Assembly (NCBI RefSeq): GCF_900116605.1
Contig: NZ_FPBC01000004.1
Location: 124,001 to 188,000 of the forward strand
Origin: Pseudomonas marincola
Lineage (GTDB): Bacteria > Pseudomonadota > Gammaproteobacteria > Pseudomonadales > Pseudomonadaceae
DNA: 64,000 nt
Direction of reading: 5' to 3'
Shown here one piece after another: positions 27,994 to 36,830 of the stretch (position 1 is the stretch's first letter; each line of letters opens with the position of its first letter). The notes beneath the pieces are model-generated. The model did not search any database and was not told the origin of the DNA. It saw only the letters and a list, made by a program, of their open reading frames with translations. The translations under genes were made by a program, and so were the position numbers.

Positions 27994-28625
27994 GCGGCGC
28001 GCAATCCCAGATCAAGCTCACGATAACCCTGCGCCTTGATGGCCAAGGTGTGGTGAGTGGTCAGCACCACGGCACCGCCCTTTTCACAGTGGTCAGCCAG
28101 ATGCTGTTCCAACTGGGTCACAGCGCGTTTATCCAGCGCGGTGAACGGCTCGTCGAGAATCCACAATTCAGGGCCTGGCAGGTATAAACGCGCCAGGCCA
28201 ACCCGGCGCTGTTGGCCGGCAGACAACGTATGGCACGGCACATCTTCAAAACCGCGCAGGCCGATCGCCTCCAGCGCTTGCCAGATCTGGCTGCGCTCCA
28301 CCGGGCTGTGCAACGCGCATAGCCAGGCCAGATTTTCCTCGGCGGTGAGCAAACCTTTGATTCCGGCGGCATGACCAATCCACAATAGATTGCTCGTCAG
28401 TTCGTTGCGCTGGCCGTCAAGCGCCTGCCCGTTGAGCCGAATGTGTCCGGCTGTGGGCTGCATCAAGCCCGCCAGCAGACGCAGCAGGCTGGTTTTACCG
28501 CTGCCGTTTGGGCCGGAAACCTGCAGCATCTCACCCGGTAACAGGCGCAGGTGCAGATCTTCGAACAACATGCGCCAGTCACGCTCGCAGGCGATGGCTT
28601 CAGCTTCTATCAGGGCGCGGGTCAA
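27990..28625 (-). CDS. ccmA: Heme exporter ATP-binding subunit CcmA
   Basis: 211 residues from this start. Walker [10 protein letters not shown], signature [14 protein letters not shown] and Walker [13 protein letters not shown] are complete. CcmA hydrolyses ATP to release holo-CcmE from CcmC. No ATG lies before the domain; TTG codons at 28640 and 28625 are the options, and 28625 fits the family N-terminus better. No clear ribosome site is visible for either. Confidence 0.9.
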   Translation of the reverse strand: MTRALIEAEAIACERDWRMLFEDLHLRLLPGEMLQVSGPNGSGKTSLLRLLAGLMQPTAGHIRLNGQALDGQRNELTSNLLWIGHAAGIKGLLTAEENLAWLCALHSPVERSQIWQALEAIGLRGFEDVPCHTLSAGQQRRVGLARLYLPGPELWILDEPFTALDKRAVTQLEQHLADHCEKGGAVVLTTHHTLAIKAQGYRELDLGLRAA

Positions 28626-28647
28626 GGCATTGATACCCAAATTTGAT

Positions 28648-28674
28648 TCAAGTTGGCAGACTGGTAGCCGTTAA
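28648..28674 (+). promoter_or_regulatory. Sigma-28 (FliA)-type promoter of the FliK-like/FlhB-like pair
   Basis: TCAAGTTG (28648-28655), an 11-bp spacer and GCCGTTAA (28667-28674) match the sigma-28 pattern TAAAGTTT-N11-GCCGATAA at 6/8 and 7/8 positions with exact spacing. It points at the gene starting at 28765, about 85 bp after the predicted start site. Confidence 0.65.
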
Positions 28675-28706
28675 CATGCTAAGGCTCCAAGCTCAATTGG
28701 CGCAGC

Positions 28707-28712
28707 ATTATA
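28707..28712 (-). promoter_or_regulatory. Candidate -10 element (TATAAT) of the ccm operon
   Basis: On the minus strand a perfect TATAAT lies about 82 bp upstream of the chosen ccmA start. The -35 region is poor. It overlaps the region between the divergent ccm and FliK-like units. Confidence 0.5.
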
Positions 28713-28764
28713 CATAGCATGCCTGCACCACCGCAGGGCCATTTCCAAAAGGTTGTAACCCACC

Positions 28765-30318
28765 ATGACCGAAATCAGCGGCCCTCGCCCAGCCACCCCG
28801 TCACCAGCCAGTGCTCGCAGCGCCGCGCAGAATGTTGCGCAGACGCTGAAACTGCTGCAACCGCTGGGCGGCTTGCTGGCCAGCGGCGAGACCGCCAAGG
28901 CAGAAGTGGTGGCGGTCAAGTCGATCGAACAGAGCTTTCAGGTATTGCTCAAGCTGACCCTCGAGAGTGGCCGGCAAACAACCCTGGAAGCGACCTCGTC
29001 TCGCCCGCTGGCACTCGGCCTGAATACCGCGGTCACAGCCCTGTCCGATACCCGCCTGAGCGTGCTCTTGCAGGGCGGAACGGAGAAACCCCTTGGCCAG
29101 TTGGACCTTAATCAATTACCGGTTGGCACCCTGCTTCAGGGCAAGGTGCTCAGCCGTGAAGCCCTGCCGGGGCAAACGGGCCCGCAGGCAGTGTTCAAGA
29201 CCGTGGTTATGCTGCTTAACTCGGCGCTGGCGGGACGCACACTCAACCTTGAAACCAACCTGGCGCTGCAACCGGGCAGCCTGCTCAGCGCCGAAGTAAA
29301 AGGTGCACAGGCCCTGAATTTCATTCCGCTGGGCTCGCGGCTCGACCAGCTGGCGTTGAACCAGCACCTTGGCGGCCAACAGACGCGCCAGGGCTCGCTG
29401 GATGGCCTGCTGAAAACCATGCAAAGCCTGAACAGCCAACCCGGTTTGAGTGAAGGCCTGCGCAGCAGTATCGACAAATTATTCGCCGCCCTGCCCGACA
29501 GCAGCCAGTTGAGCACCGCCAAGGGCCTGAGCGGCGCACTGGAAAACAGCGGGCTGTTTCTGGAGAGCAAGCTGCTCGGCGGGCAAACCCAGCAGTTGCC
29601 CACCGACCTCAAAGCCAATTTGCTGCGCCTGCTCGGCCAACTGCAGCCCAACCTGACCAATCCGGCGCCACTGCTCCCCGCCAATGCAGCGGCAAGCACG
29701 GCGCTGTCGCAAGCCTTGCCGGCGTTCGCGCGCAATATTCTGGGTAATCTGGCGCAGTCCAACAGCCGCCAACAAGCTTTGAGTTTCCCGCTGCATGCGG
29801 GTGCAGCGCTCAATGGTGAGGAAGAAGCCGATCTTGAAGCACTGCTCAAACTGGCGGCAGCCGCGATTTCCCGCCTGCAGACTCACCAGCTTTCAAGCCT
29901 TGCACAAAGCCAGATCGGCCCGGATGGCAATTTACTGACCACCTGGCAACTGGAAGTACCGATGCGTCACGCGCAGGAGTTCTACCCGGTGCAGATCAAG
30001 GTTCAGCAGGACCAGCAACAGCAGCAAAGCCAAACGGATGAGCCGCGGGAAACCCTGTGGAAGGTCGAATTGGCGTTCGATATACCGCCACTCGGGCCGA
30101 TCCATGTTCAGGCGCAGTTGGCGTTTGGCAGTTTGTCGGGTTGTTTGTGGGCGCAACAGAGTGACACCGCACTATTGATCGACAGCGAACTCGACAACCT
30201 GCGCGAACGCCTGTTGGCAGCCGGGCTGCAAGTCAGGGAATTGGCGTGCAAGCAAGGCACGGCGCCGCAGGGTGCGCGCACGACACTGGAGCAACGCTGG
30301 GTGGATGAAACCGCATGA
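28765..30318 (+). CDS. Second FliK-like (hook-length control-like) protein
   Basis: 517 residues. The long N-terminal and middle part is rich in Gln, Ser, Leu and Ala; the C-terminal ~130 residues (WKVELAFDIPPLGPIHVQAQLA onwards) form a Flg_hook/FliK-type domain. The main fliK of the window is at 51-53 kb, so this is a paralogue. It overlaps the FlhB-C-like gene by 4 bp, echoing the FliK-FlhB partnership in export switching. A sigma-28-type promoter lies upstream. Its role is unknown. Confidence 0.75.
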   Translation: MTEISGPRPATPSPASARSAAQNVAQTLKLLQPLGGLLASGETAKAEVVAVKSIEQSFQVLLKLTLESGRQTTLEATSSRPLALGLNTAVTALSDTRLSVLLQGGTEKPLGQLDLNQLPVGTLLQGKVLSREALPGQTGPQAVFKTVVMLLNSALAGRTLNLETNLALQPGSLLSAEVKGAQALNFIPLGSRLDQLALNQHLGGQQTRQGSLDGLLKTMQSLNSQPGLSEGLRSSIDKLFAALPDSSQLSTAKGLSGALENSGLFLESKLLGGQTQQLPTDLKANLLRLLGQLQPNLTNPAPLLPANAAASTALSQALPAFARNILGNLAQSNSRQQALSFPLHAGAALNGEEEADLEALLKLAAAAISRLQTHQLSSLAQSQIGPDGNLLTTWQLEVPMRHAQEFYPVQIKVQQDQQQQQSQTDEPRETLWKVELAFDIPPLGPIHVQAQLAFGSLSGCLWAQQSDTALLIDSELDNLRERLLAAGLQVRELACKQGTAPQGARTTLEQRWVDETA

Positions 30319-30647
30319 GCAACCCTCGCCAAGCCATTGCCCTCACCTACGACGGCCTCAACGCCCCGACTCTCTCAGCCAAGGGCGATGACCAGTTGGC
30401 GGAGACCATTCTGGCCATTGCCCGCGAGCACGAGATTCCGATTTACGAGAACGCTGAACTGGTCAGACTATTGGCGCGCCTGGAGCTGGGAGATGCGATA
30501 CCCGCCGAGTTGTACCGCTGCATTGCCGAGATCATTGCCTTTGCCTGGTATCTGCAAGGCAAAAGCCCGGCCGGCTTTAACGCTGAGCAACCCGAAGCCA
30601 ATTCACAACTGCTGCTCAATGCGCCACCCGAGTCGCCTGAGCAATAA
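30315..30647 (+). CDS. FlhB C-terminal-domain homologue (FlhX/FhlB-like)
   Basis: 110 residues with no membrane segments. AIALTYDGLNAPTLSAKGDDQLAETILAIAREHEIPIYENAELVRLLARLELGDAIP matches the cytoplasmic part of FlhB/YscU after the autocleavage site; the NPTH motif itself is absent. Such stand-alone copies (FlhX) can replace the cleaved FlhB fragment in Campylobacter and Helicobacter. Its 3' end overlaps the convergent rhodanese gene by 32 bp. Confidence 0.85.
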   Translation: MSNPRQAIALTYDGLNAPTLSAKGDDQLAETILAIAREHEIPIYENAELVRLLARLELGDAIPAELYRCIAEIIAFAWYLQGKSPAGFNAEQPEANSQLLLNAPPESPEQ

Positions 30648-31068
30648 GCCCGTTGGGCTCTTCAAAGCCCTTGGCCAGCGGAAAATCCAGTAACTGCCAG
30701 GCAAAATAGCCTTCGCGGAAGTAGTAAACCTGGCTGTAGCCCCAGCTTACGGCGAGCTTGGCGGCCTGAGCACCAGCACTGCAAATCTCACTCTCGCAGT
30801 AAATGACCAAGGCGACTTCGCGCGGCAAATCGGGCTGTTTAAGGCTCTTGAACTCGTCCGCCAACCCCAGTTGTACGGCGCCATTAACGTGCCCCCAGAG
30901 CCACTCACGCTGTGGGCGAACATCAACGAACAAAGCGCCCTGCTCATACAGATAACGCGCCTGCAAAACGTTGACGGTAACCGCACCAGGTACTTGCGCC
31001 GGGGCTTCCTGCGCATTCGCAGCAGACCAGCCGAGCAGGAGGACTGCGACAATAACCATTGCGCGCAT
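30616..31068 (-). CDS. Periplasmic single-domain rhodanese-like protein
   Basis: 150 residues with a signal peptide (cleavage near ANAQEAP) and one rhodanese domain (ALFVDVRPQREWLWGHVNGAVQL, then VIYCESEICSAGAQAAKLAVSWGY). The catalytic cysteine would be the one in IYCESEIC; a second cysteine five residues on could form a disulfide. The sulfur acceptor is unknown. GGGAG lies upstream of the ATG. Confidence 0.85.
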   Translation of the reverse strand: MRAMVIVAVLLLGWSAANAQEAPAQVPGAVTVNVLQARYLYEQGALFVDVRPQREWLWGHVNGAVQLGLADEFKSLKQPDLPREVALVIYCESEICSAGAQAAKLAVSWGYSQVYYFREGYFAWQLLDFPLAKGFEEPNGLIAQATRVAH

Positions 31069-31201
31069 GAGCTTGCTCCCGTGTTGGTTTCACACAGGTT
31101 CAGCTTAGGGGGTAGGACCGTTACGTAAAGGAATAAAAAGCGCACCTGCCGCGCAGGCTAAGAGCCTGGTGGACTAAAGGCACTGGAAAAAGCTGTGTGC
31201 G

Positions 31202-31609
31202 TCAGCGATTGGCTTGGCGCGACTGATGCAACTTGGCGACCAGCTCAGCCTCAGCCTTGCTCAAGCCACAGGACAAGGTCAGGTCGTCCACACTGGCACC
31301 CATTCCGGCGAGCCTTGCGGCCTGCGTGAAGGACAGGCTGCTGGGATTACGCTGTTCGATCTGGCTGAGCTTGTCGGGAATTGGCGCGACGATCTGCCGT
31401 AACTCATGCAACTCTTCACCCATGGTGATGCTGCCGGTCAGATACGCGTCGAGGCGCTTGGACAATTCCTTGATGCGCTGATCACGCACGCCATCACGCT
31501 CGGCCTGCTGTTGCAGGGCGCGCTTGAGGCGTACATGCAGGCTGGTGCAAACGCCGACAAGAATCAGGCATAGGCAGGCCAGCGCTACCAGCGCACTCGT
31601 TACCATCAC
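31202..31609 (-). CDS. DUF2802 family protein
   Basis: 135 residues. One N-terminal membrane segment is followed by a coiled-coil stretch (about residues 27-85) and a helix-turn-helix-like DUF2802 end (AARLAGMGASVDDLTLSCGLSKAEAELVAKLH). It is the last gene after cheW, as in other Pseudomonas che/mot clusters, and abuts the cheW stop. Function is unknown; association with chemotaxis is by position. Confidence 0.85.
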   Translation of the reverse strand: MMVTSALVALACLCLILVGVCTSLHVRLKRALQQQAERDGVRDQRIKELSKRLDAYLTGSITMGEELHELRQIVAPIPDKLSQIEQRNPSSLSFTQAARLAGMGASVDDLTLSCGLSKAEAELVAKLHQSRQANR

Positions 31610-32089
31610 TCAGATGTACTCCAGTTCAGACCACTCTTCTTCGCTCATCATCTTGTCCAGTTCAACCAGAATCAGCAATTCGCCGTTCTTGTTGCACACG
31701 CCCTGGATGAACTTTGCCGACTCATCATTGCCCACATTCGGCGCGGTTTCAATTTCAGATTGGCGCAGATACACCACCTCGGCAACCGAATCGACCAGGA
31801 TACCAACCACTTGCTTGTCGGCCTCGATGATCACCACACGGGTGTTGTCGGTCACTTCGCTCGGCTGCAAGCCAAAACGCTGACGCGTGTCGATCACCGT
31901 CACCACGTTGCCGCGCAGGTTGATGATGCCCAGCACATAGCTCGGCGCGCCCGGTACCGGGGCAATTTCAGAGTAACGCAGCACCTCTTGAACCTGCATC
32001 ACGTTGATGCCGTAGCTCTCGTTATCGAGGCGGAATGTTACCCACTGCAGGATGGGATCATCAGCACTTTGCGCTGCACTTTTGTTCAT
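31610..32089 (-). CDS. cheW: Chemotaxis coupling protein CheW
   Basis: 159 residues, a single CheW domain (WVTFRLDNESYGINVMQVQEVLRY, then LGIINLRGNVVTVIDTRQRFGL) that couples CheA to chemoreceptors at the cell pole. Length and sequence are typical. It lies between the longer CheW-like gene and the DUF2802 gene. Confidence 0.96.
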   Translation of the reverse strand: MNKSAAQSADDPILQWVTFRLDNESYGINVMQVQEVLRYSEIAPVPGAPSYVLGIINLRGNVVTVIDTRQRFGLQPSEVTDNTRVVIIEADKQVVGILVDSVAEVVYLRQSEIETAPNVGNDESAKFIQGVCNKNGELLILVELDKMMSEEEWSELEYI

Positions 32090-32192
32090 AATTCAGACCT
32101 CATCACAAGCCGCCTGAGCGGCATTCGCGGTTAAACCCCGCAGTCAATTATCAGGCTGCGCCGACCTTTTTCAGGTCACGCGCAATACTCCG

Positions 32193-33053
32193 TCAGCCAT
32201 TGCCGGCCAGTGCTCGCTGGGCATTGCCGCTTTCAATCAGCTTGGCCAGCGCGGCGACATCCAGCAACGCGCACATATGTTCAATAACCGTACCCGCCAA
32301 CCAGGGCCGCTGGGCTCTCTGCGAGCGCCACTTGACCTGATCGGGATCGAGACGGATCGAGCGGCTGACCTGATGCACGGCCAGCCCCCATTCAAAACCT
32401 TGAATCGAAATCACGTACTGCAGCGTTTCGCGTAACTCATCGCGATAGCGCTCGGGCATCACCCAACGCGCCGTATCCAGTACCCGCAAGTTACCGGCCT
32501 GACACGGCAGCAATCCGAGGAACCAGTCCGGCTGAGCAAACAGCGGTGTCAGCTCCTGCCCCGCCAGCGGATAAATCGACCCCAGACACACCAGCGGCAC
32601 AGCCAGAGTCAGGCCGCCGACTTCGAACAGCAGGCATTCAAAAGGCTCTTCTGCCCACTGCGGACGCTCATCCCAATCGACCGTAAGGCTTGCCGGCACT
32701 TCATTGTTGAGGTTGAAGTCAATCAGCGGCGCCTCAAGAGCCGGCGCTTGTTCGGCGACTGCCAGATACTCACTGGCGGCCGGAGCCGGCATCGGGATCG
32801 GTGTTGCAACCGGCGGCTCTTCGGCCACCGTCACCAGGCTCAACTCGACCGGACGTATCAGCGGCGCACTGACCGGCGCTACGCTTTCGAGCAGGCGCTC
32901 GGCGTCGCGCAATTGCTCTTCCAGCACTGCGGCTTCGAAATCCGCCAACTCACTGCCGCTGTCCAGCTCGATAACGGCCTCTTGCAGCAAGCTGTCGAGA
33001 TAAGACTGCAAGGCCACTTGAGGCCTGGTTGCAGTGGGCAAGGTACGATTCAT
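32193..33053 (-). CDS. CheW-domain protein with long N-terminal extension (ParP-like)
   Basis: 286 residues. The first ~130 residues are acidic, Pro/Ala-rich and probably disordered; the rest is a divergent CheW-like domain (FECLLFEVGGLTLAVPLVCLGSIYPLAG). Adjacent to a ParA-like ATPase, this matches the ParC/ParP pairing that places chemotaxis arrays at the pole in Vibrio; the same role here is inference. A sigma-28-like motif lies upstream. Confidence 0.85.
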   Translation of the reverse strand: MNRTLPTATRPQVALQSYLDSLLQEAVIELDSGSELADFEAAVLEEQLRDAERLLESVAPVSAPLIRPVELSLVTVAEEPPVATPIPMPAPAASEYLAVAEQAPALEAPLIDFNLNNEVPASLTVDWDERPQWAEEPFECLLFEVGGLTLAVPLVCLGSIYPLAGQELTPLFAQPDWFLGLLPCQAGNLRVLDTARWVMPERYRDELRETLQYVISIQGFEWGLAVHQVSRSIRLDPDQVKWRSQRAQRPWLAGTVIEHMCALLDVAALAKLIESGNAQRALAGNG

Positions 33054-33084
33054 GGTTCGAATTCACAGAGTTGACTTGCAACAG

Positions 33085-33113
33085 CTATCGGCAGGTTGCA
33101 GTAAATTCTTGAG
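33085..33113 (-). promoter_or_regulatory. Candidate sigma-28 promoter before the CheW-like gene
   Basis: On the minus strand CTCAAG (33108-33113) and GCCGATAG (33085-33092) resemble a sigma-28 promoter; the -10 matches 7/8 but the spacer is one base longer than ideal. It lies in the gap between the ParA-like and CheW-like genes. Confidence 0.45.
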
Positions 33114-33139
33114 GGCCGACACACACTATTGTTTGCCAC

Positions 33140-33928
33140 TCAGGCTACCTTTTCACGCACGTGCTGTTCGAGCAGGTGTTTAAGCAGCGCCTTGTAAGCC
33201 AGCGCACCGCGGCTCTTGTGATCAAACTGCGAAGGCGTGACGCCGGCACGGCTGGCGTCGCGCAAACGAGTATCCACCGGAATGTATGCCTGCCACAGGT
33301 TCTCGGGGTAGCTGTTGCGCAATTGGCGCAGCGTGGTCATGGACGCCTGAGTGCGACGATCAAACAATGTTGGCACGATGGTGAACGGCAATGCCTGACG
33401 GCGTGAGCGGTTAATCATGGCCAGCGTGCTGACCATCCGCTCCAGCCCCTTGACCGCGAGGAATTCGGTCTGCACCGGAATCACCAACTGCTGGCTGGCC
33501 GCCAATGCGTTGACCATTAACACGCCAAGCAATGGCGGGCTGTCGATGATGGCATGGTCAAAATCGCCCCACAGCTGCGCCAGACTTTTCGAGACCACCA
33601 GGCCCAGACCGTTCTGCCCCGGCGACTGACGCTCCAGCGTGGCCAGCGCAGTACTCGACGGCAGCAACGAAATCCGCTCGTGACTGGTTGGCAGCAGCAA
33701 TTGCTGGGGCAAGCCTTCAGGCACATTGCCCTGATTGAGGAACAGATCGAACGTGCTGTGCTCAAGGCTATCGGGATCATGCCCGAAATAGCTGGTCATC
33801 GAGCCATGCGGATCGAGATCGACCACCACCACGCGCTTGCCAGCATCCGCCAGCAAACCCGCCAGAGCGATGGACGTGGTGGTCTTGCCGACTCCACCTT
33901 TTTGATTGGCTACAGCCCAAACTCTCAT
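33140..33928 (-). CDS. ParA/MinD-family ATPase of the chemotaxis cluster (ParC-like)
   Basis: 262 residues with the deviant Walker A QKGGVGKTTTSIALAGLLA near the N-terminus and ParA signatures (VVDLDPHGSMTSYFG, AIIDSPPLLGVLMVNAL). In the motCD-parA-cheW arrangement such ATPases position chemotaxis complexes at the cell pole. There are only 5 bp between the motD stop and the start. Confidence 0.9.
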   Translation of the reverse strand: MRVWAVANQKGGVGKTTTSIALAGLLADAGKRVVVVDLDPHGSMTSYFGHDPDSLEHSTFDLFLNQGNVPEGLPQQLLLPTSHERISLLPSSTALATLERQSPGQNGLGLVVSKSLAQLWGDFDHAIIDSPPLLGVLMVNALAASQQLVIPVQTEFLAVKGLERMVSTLAMINRSRRQALPFTIVPTLFDRRTQASMTTLRQLRNSYPENLWQAYIPVDTRLRDASRAGVTPSQFDHKSRGALAYKALLKHLLEQHVREKVA

Positions 33929-33933
33929 TGTAT

Positions 33934-34854
33934 TTATCCTCTCGACTCTGGCACCGGCCGGTCGAGAACTGGCGACGGAGGGTTGACGTCTACATGCTGT
34001 GAAGCCGCATTTGCCGGCTCTTTCGACGAGACTGTTGCAGGTTGCATGCCAGCGCGTTTGAGCGTGGAATCGGGCTTGGCATTGGCGCTGCCGACTCCAC
34101 TTACGCTGCGGCGAACATCCAAATTGCGTGAAATAACCAACACCACCCGCCGGTTGCGCGCACGTCCCTCGGCGGTGGTGTTGTCGGCGATGGGCTGGAA
34201 CTCTGCGTAGCCCACGGCGGCCATGCGCCCCGGACTCACTCCATTCATGGCCAGTATCTGCACGATGCTCGCGGCACGCGCCGACGACAATTCCCAGTTG
34301 CTCGGAAACTGCATGGTGTTAATAGGCCGGTCATCGGTGAAGCCTTCTACATGAATCGGGTTGGCATAGGGTGCCAATATTTTGGCAATTTTATCCACAA
34401 TCGAAAAGGCCGCGTCATTGGGCAGCGCATCACCGCTGCCAAACAACAGGCTTGAGCGCAGTTCGATTTCGATCCACAACTCATTGCCCCGCACTTGCAA
34501 CTGGTCGGCATCAATCAGATCGGCAAATGCCTCGCGCACGCTTTGCGCAATCACCGTGAGCTGATTACTGCTGCTCTCGATGTTGTCGTCCGCACCATTC
34601 TGATTACTGATGGCCTGATCCATCGAGGTGGTTTTCGGCCGCGACTCGCCGACAGCAATCGGCACAATCGAGCGCTCGGGGTGATTGAACACGCCCGTCA
34701 GGGTTTCCGAGAGAATCTTGTACTTGCCCTCGTTAACCGATGAGATCGAATACATCACCACAAAAAAGGCGAACAGCAAGGTGATGAAATCCGCATAGGA
34801 AACCAGCCACCGCTCGTGATTCTCGTGTTCTTCTTGATGCCGACGCCGCGCCAT
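33934..34854 (-). CDS. motD: Flagellar stator protein MotD (MotB-like)
   Basis: 306 residues. After a charged N-terminus (MARRRHQEEHENHER) comes one membrane helix with the proton-path aspartate in WLVSYADFITLLFAFF, then an OmpA/MotB peptidoglycan-binding domain (VEGFTDDRPINTMQFPSNWELSSARA) and a disordered tail. With MotC it makes the second Pseudomonas stator. The frame extends far upstream over motC; the ATG at 34854 has a GGGAG ribosome site. Confidence 0.95.
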   Translation of the reverse strand: MARRRHQEEHENHERWLVSYADFITLLFAFFVVMYSISSVNEGKYKILSETLTGVFNHPERSIVPIAVGESRPKTTSMDQAISNQNGADDNIESSSNQLTVIAQSVREAFADLIDADQLQVRGNELWIEIELRSSLLFGSGDALPNDAAFSIVDKIAKILAPYANPIHVEGFTDDRPINTMQFPSNWELSSARAASIVQILAMNGVSPGRMAAVGYAEFQPIADNTTAEGRARNRRVVLVISRNLDVRRSVSGVGSANAKPDSTLKRAGMQPATVSSKEPANAASQHVDVNPPSPVLDRPVPESRG

Positions 34855-34873
34855 AGCCAACTCCCTGAGCCGA

Positions 34874-35614
34874 TCAGTCCATGAAGCCCTGGAGCTTGAG
34901 TTCGATGGCGCGCGGGTTTTCGCCTTCAGAAATAGACAGCAACCCTTCGAGCAACATTTCGCGGTAACGCGACTGGCGCATGGCGATCGCTTTGAGCTTG
35001 TTGGCGATTGGCAGCAGCAATAGATTGGCGAAGCCAACACCGTAAATGGTCGCCACGAACGCCACGGCAATACCGCTGCCGAGCATGCTCGGGTCCGCCA
35101 GATTGCCCATCACGTGGATCAGCCCCATCACGGCGCCAATAATGCCGATAGTCGGCGCGTAGCCGCCCATGCACTCGAAAAACTTGGCCGCCTGAATATC
35201 GCGCCCTTCCTGGGTGTACAAATCGACTTCAAGAATGCTTCGAATCAATTCGGGCTCAACGCCGTCCACCAGCAGTTGCAAGCCTTTACGCGCATAGGGA
35301 TCCGGTTCGCCATCGGCCAACACCTCAAGCCCGAGCAAGCCTTCCTTGCGCGCCACCATGCTCCAGCCGACCACGCGATCAATACCGCCCGCCAGATCGA
35401 TGGCCGGCGCGATGAATATCCAGCGCACAATCACCAGTGCCCGCTTGAAGACCGGCATCGGCGTCTGCAGTAACGCAGCGCCCAGTGTGCCGCCGATTAC
35501 AATCAACGCCGCCGGGCCGTTGAGCAGCGCGCTGGCATGGCCACCTTCGAGAAAGTTGCCGCCGAGTATTGCCACGGCAGCAAGTACAATCCCGATGAGG
35601 CTGAGGACGTCCAT
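34874..35614 (-). CDS. motC: Flagellar stator protein MotC (MotA-like)
   Basis: 246 residues with four membrane helices and the MotA signatures DLYTQEGRDIQAAKFFECMGGYAPTIGIIGAVMGLIHVM. It forms the ion channel with MotD. The start overlaps the cheB stop in a TAATG arrangement, implying coupled translation. Confidence 0.95.
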   Translation of the reverse strand: MDVLSLIGIVLAAVAILGGNFLEGGHASALLNGPAALIVIGGTLGAALLQTPMPVFKRALVIVRWIFIAPAIDLAGGIDRVVGWSMVARKEGLLGLEVLADGEPDPYARKGLQLLVDGVEPELIRSILEVDLYTQEGRDIQAAKFFECMGGYAPTIGIIGAVMGLIHVMGNLADPSMLGSGIAVAFVATIYGVGFANLLLLPIANKLKAIAMRQSRYREMLLEGLLSISEGENPRAIELKLQGFMD

Positions 35615-36744
35615 TACAGGCAGGCCTCGACAATATGCCGGCCAATATCATCCAGCGGCAGAATTGCATCGGTGAGGTTGGCTTTGACCACGGCCATCGG
35701 CATGCCGTAAATCACGCAACTGGCTTCATCCTGCGCCCACACCTGGCTGCCGCCCTGTTTGAGCAGACGTGCGCCTTCGCGGCCATCGGCGCCCATGCCG
35801 GTCAGTACAACCGCCAGCACCTTGTCGTGATAGGTACGCGCGGCAGAGCCGAAGGTAATGTCCACGCAGGGTTTGTAATTGACGCGTTCATCGCCTGGCA
35901 GAATGCGCACCGTGCCGCGATTATCAATCATCATCTGCTTGCCACCTGGCGCCAGCAAGGCGAGACCCGGGCGCAATATATCGCCCTCCTCGGCCTCTTT
36001 GATGCTGATCTTGCAGAGCTTGTCGAGGCGCTCGGCAAAAGCCTTGGTGAAGGCCGCCGGCATATGCTGGATCAGCACGATCGGCACTGGAAAGTTTGCC
36101 GGCAGTTGCGTCAGTACGCGCTGTAAAGCAACCGGCCCGCCAGTGGACGTACCGATAGCAACCAGCCGGTAGGCCTTGCGCTTAACGGCCACAGAATGCC
36201 GCGCAGCAGGCGCCGGGGTGGCGCTTGTAGGCGTGCTTGCAGGGCGCGCAACCGCTGCACTCGGCGGCGTGCGCACGGCAGGGGCTGGTGTGTGTGCAGC
36301 GGCAGGCGCTGCGCTCGGCGTGGTCAGCCGGGCCATGGAGCGATGATTGCTGCGGGCAATGCTATGCACTTTCTCGCAAAGCAATTGCTTGACCTTCTCG
36401 GGATTGCGCGAGATGTCTTCAAAGTTCTTCGGCAGGAAATCGACGGCACCTGCGTCCAGTGCATCGAGGGTGACGCGAGCGCCTTCATGGGTGAGCGACG
36501 AGAACATCAACACCGGCGTCGGGCACCGCTGCATGATGTTTCGCACGGCGGTAATGCCGTCCATCATAGGCATTTCGTAATCCATGGTGACCACGTCCGG
36601 CTTCAACGCCAGCACCTGATCGATTGCCTCGCGGCCGTTGGTAGCGGTGCCGATAACCATGATGTTCGGGTCAGCCGAAAGAATCTCGGACACCCGCCGG
36701 CGGAAAAAACCGGAGTCATCAACAACCAATACCTTAACCGCCAT
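35614..36744 (-). CDS. cheB: Chemotaxis protein-glutamate methylesterase CheB
   Basis: 376 residues: receiver domain (phospho-acceptor in VVTMDYEMPMMDG), an Ala/Pro/Thr-rich linker (about 150-185), then a methylesterase domain with catalytic serine in VAIGTSTGGPVAL, histidine in VLIQHMPAAFT and aspartate in VLTGMGADGREG. It removes methyl groups from chemoreceptors when phosphorylated by CheA. The ATG at 36744 follows AGGAG; the longer frame is discarded. Confidence 0.96.
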   Translation of the reverse strand: MAVKVLVVDDSGFFRRRVSEILSADPNIMVIGTATNGREAIDQVLALKPDVVTMDYEMPMMDGITAVRNIMQRCPTPVLMFSSLTHEGARVTLDALDAGAVDFLPKNFEDISRNPEKVKQLLCEKVHSIARSNHRSMARLTTPSAAPAAAHTPAPAVRTPPSAAVARPASTPTSATPAPAARHSVAVKRKAYRLVAIGTSTGGPVALQRVLTQLPANFPVPIVLIQHMPAAFTKAFAERLDKLCKISIKEAEEGDILRPGLALLAPGGKQMMIDNRGTVRILPGDERVNYKPCVDITFGSAARTYHDKVLAVVLTGMGADGREGARLLKQGGSQVWAQDEASCVIYGMPMAVVKANLTDAILPLDDIGRHIVEACL

Positions 36745-36830
36745 ACCCACTCCTAATAATCTGCCTGAATCCACTGCAGATCAGTCCTGCCAAATTTAAC
36801 CGCGCCGCATCCACTGCCCTACAGGCGCGA

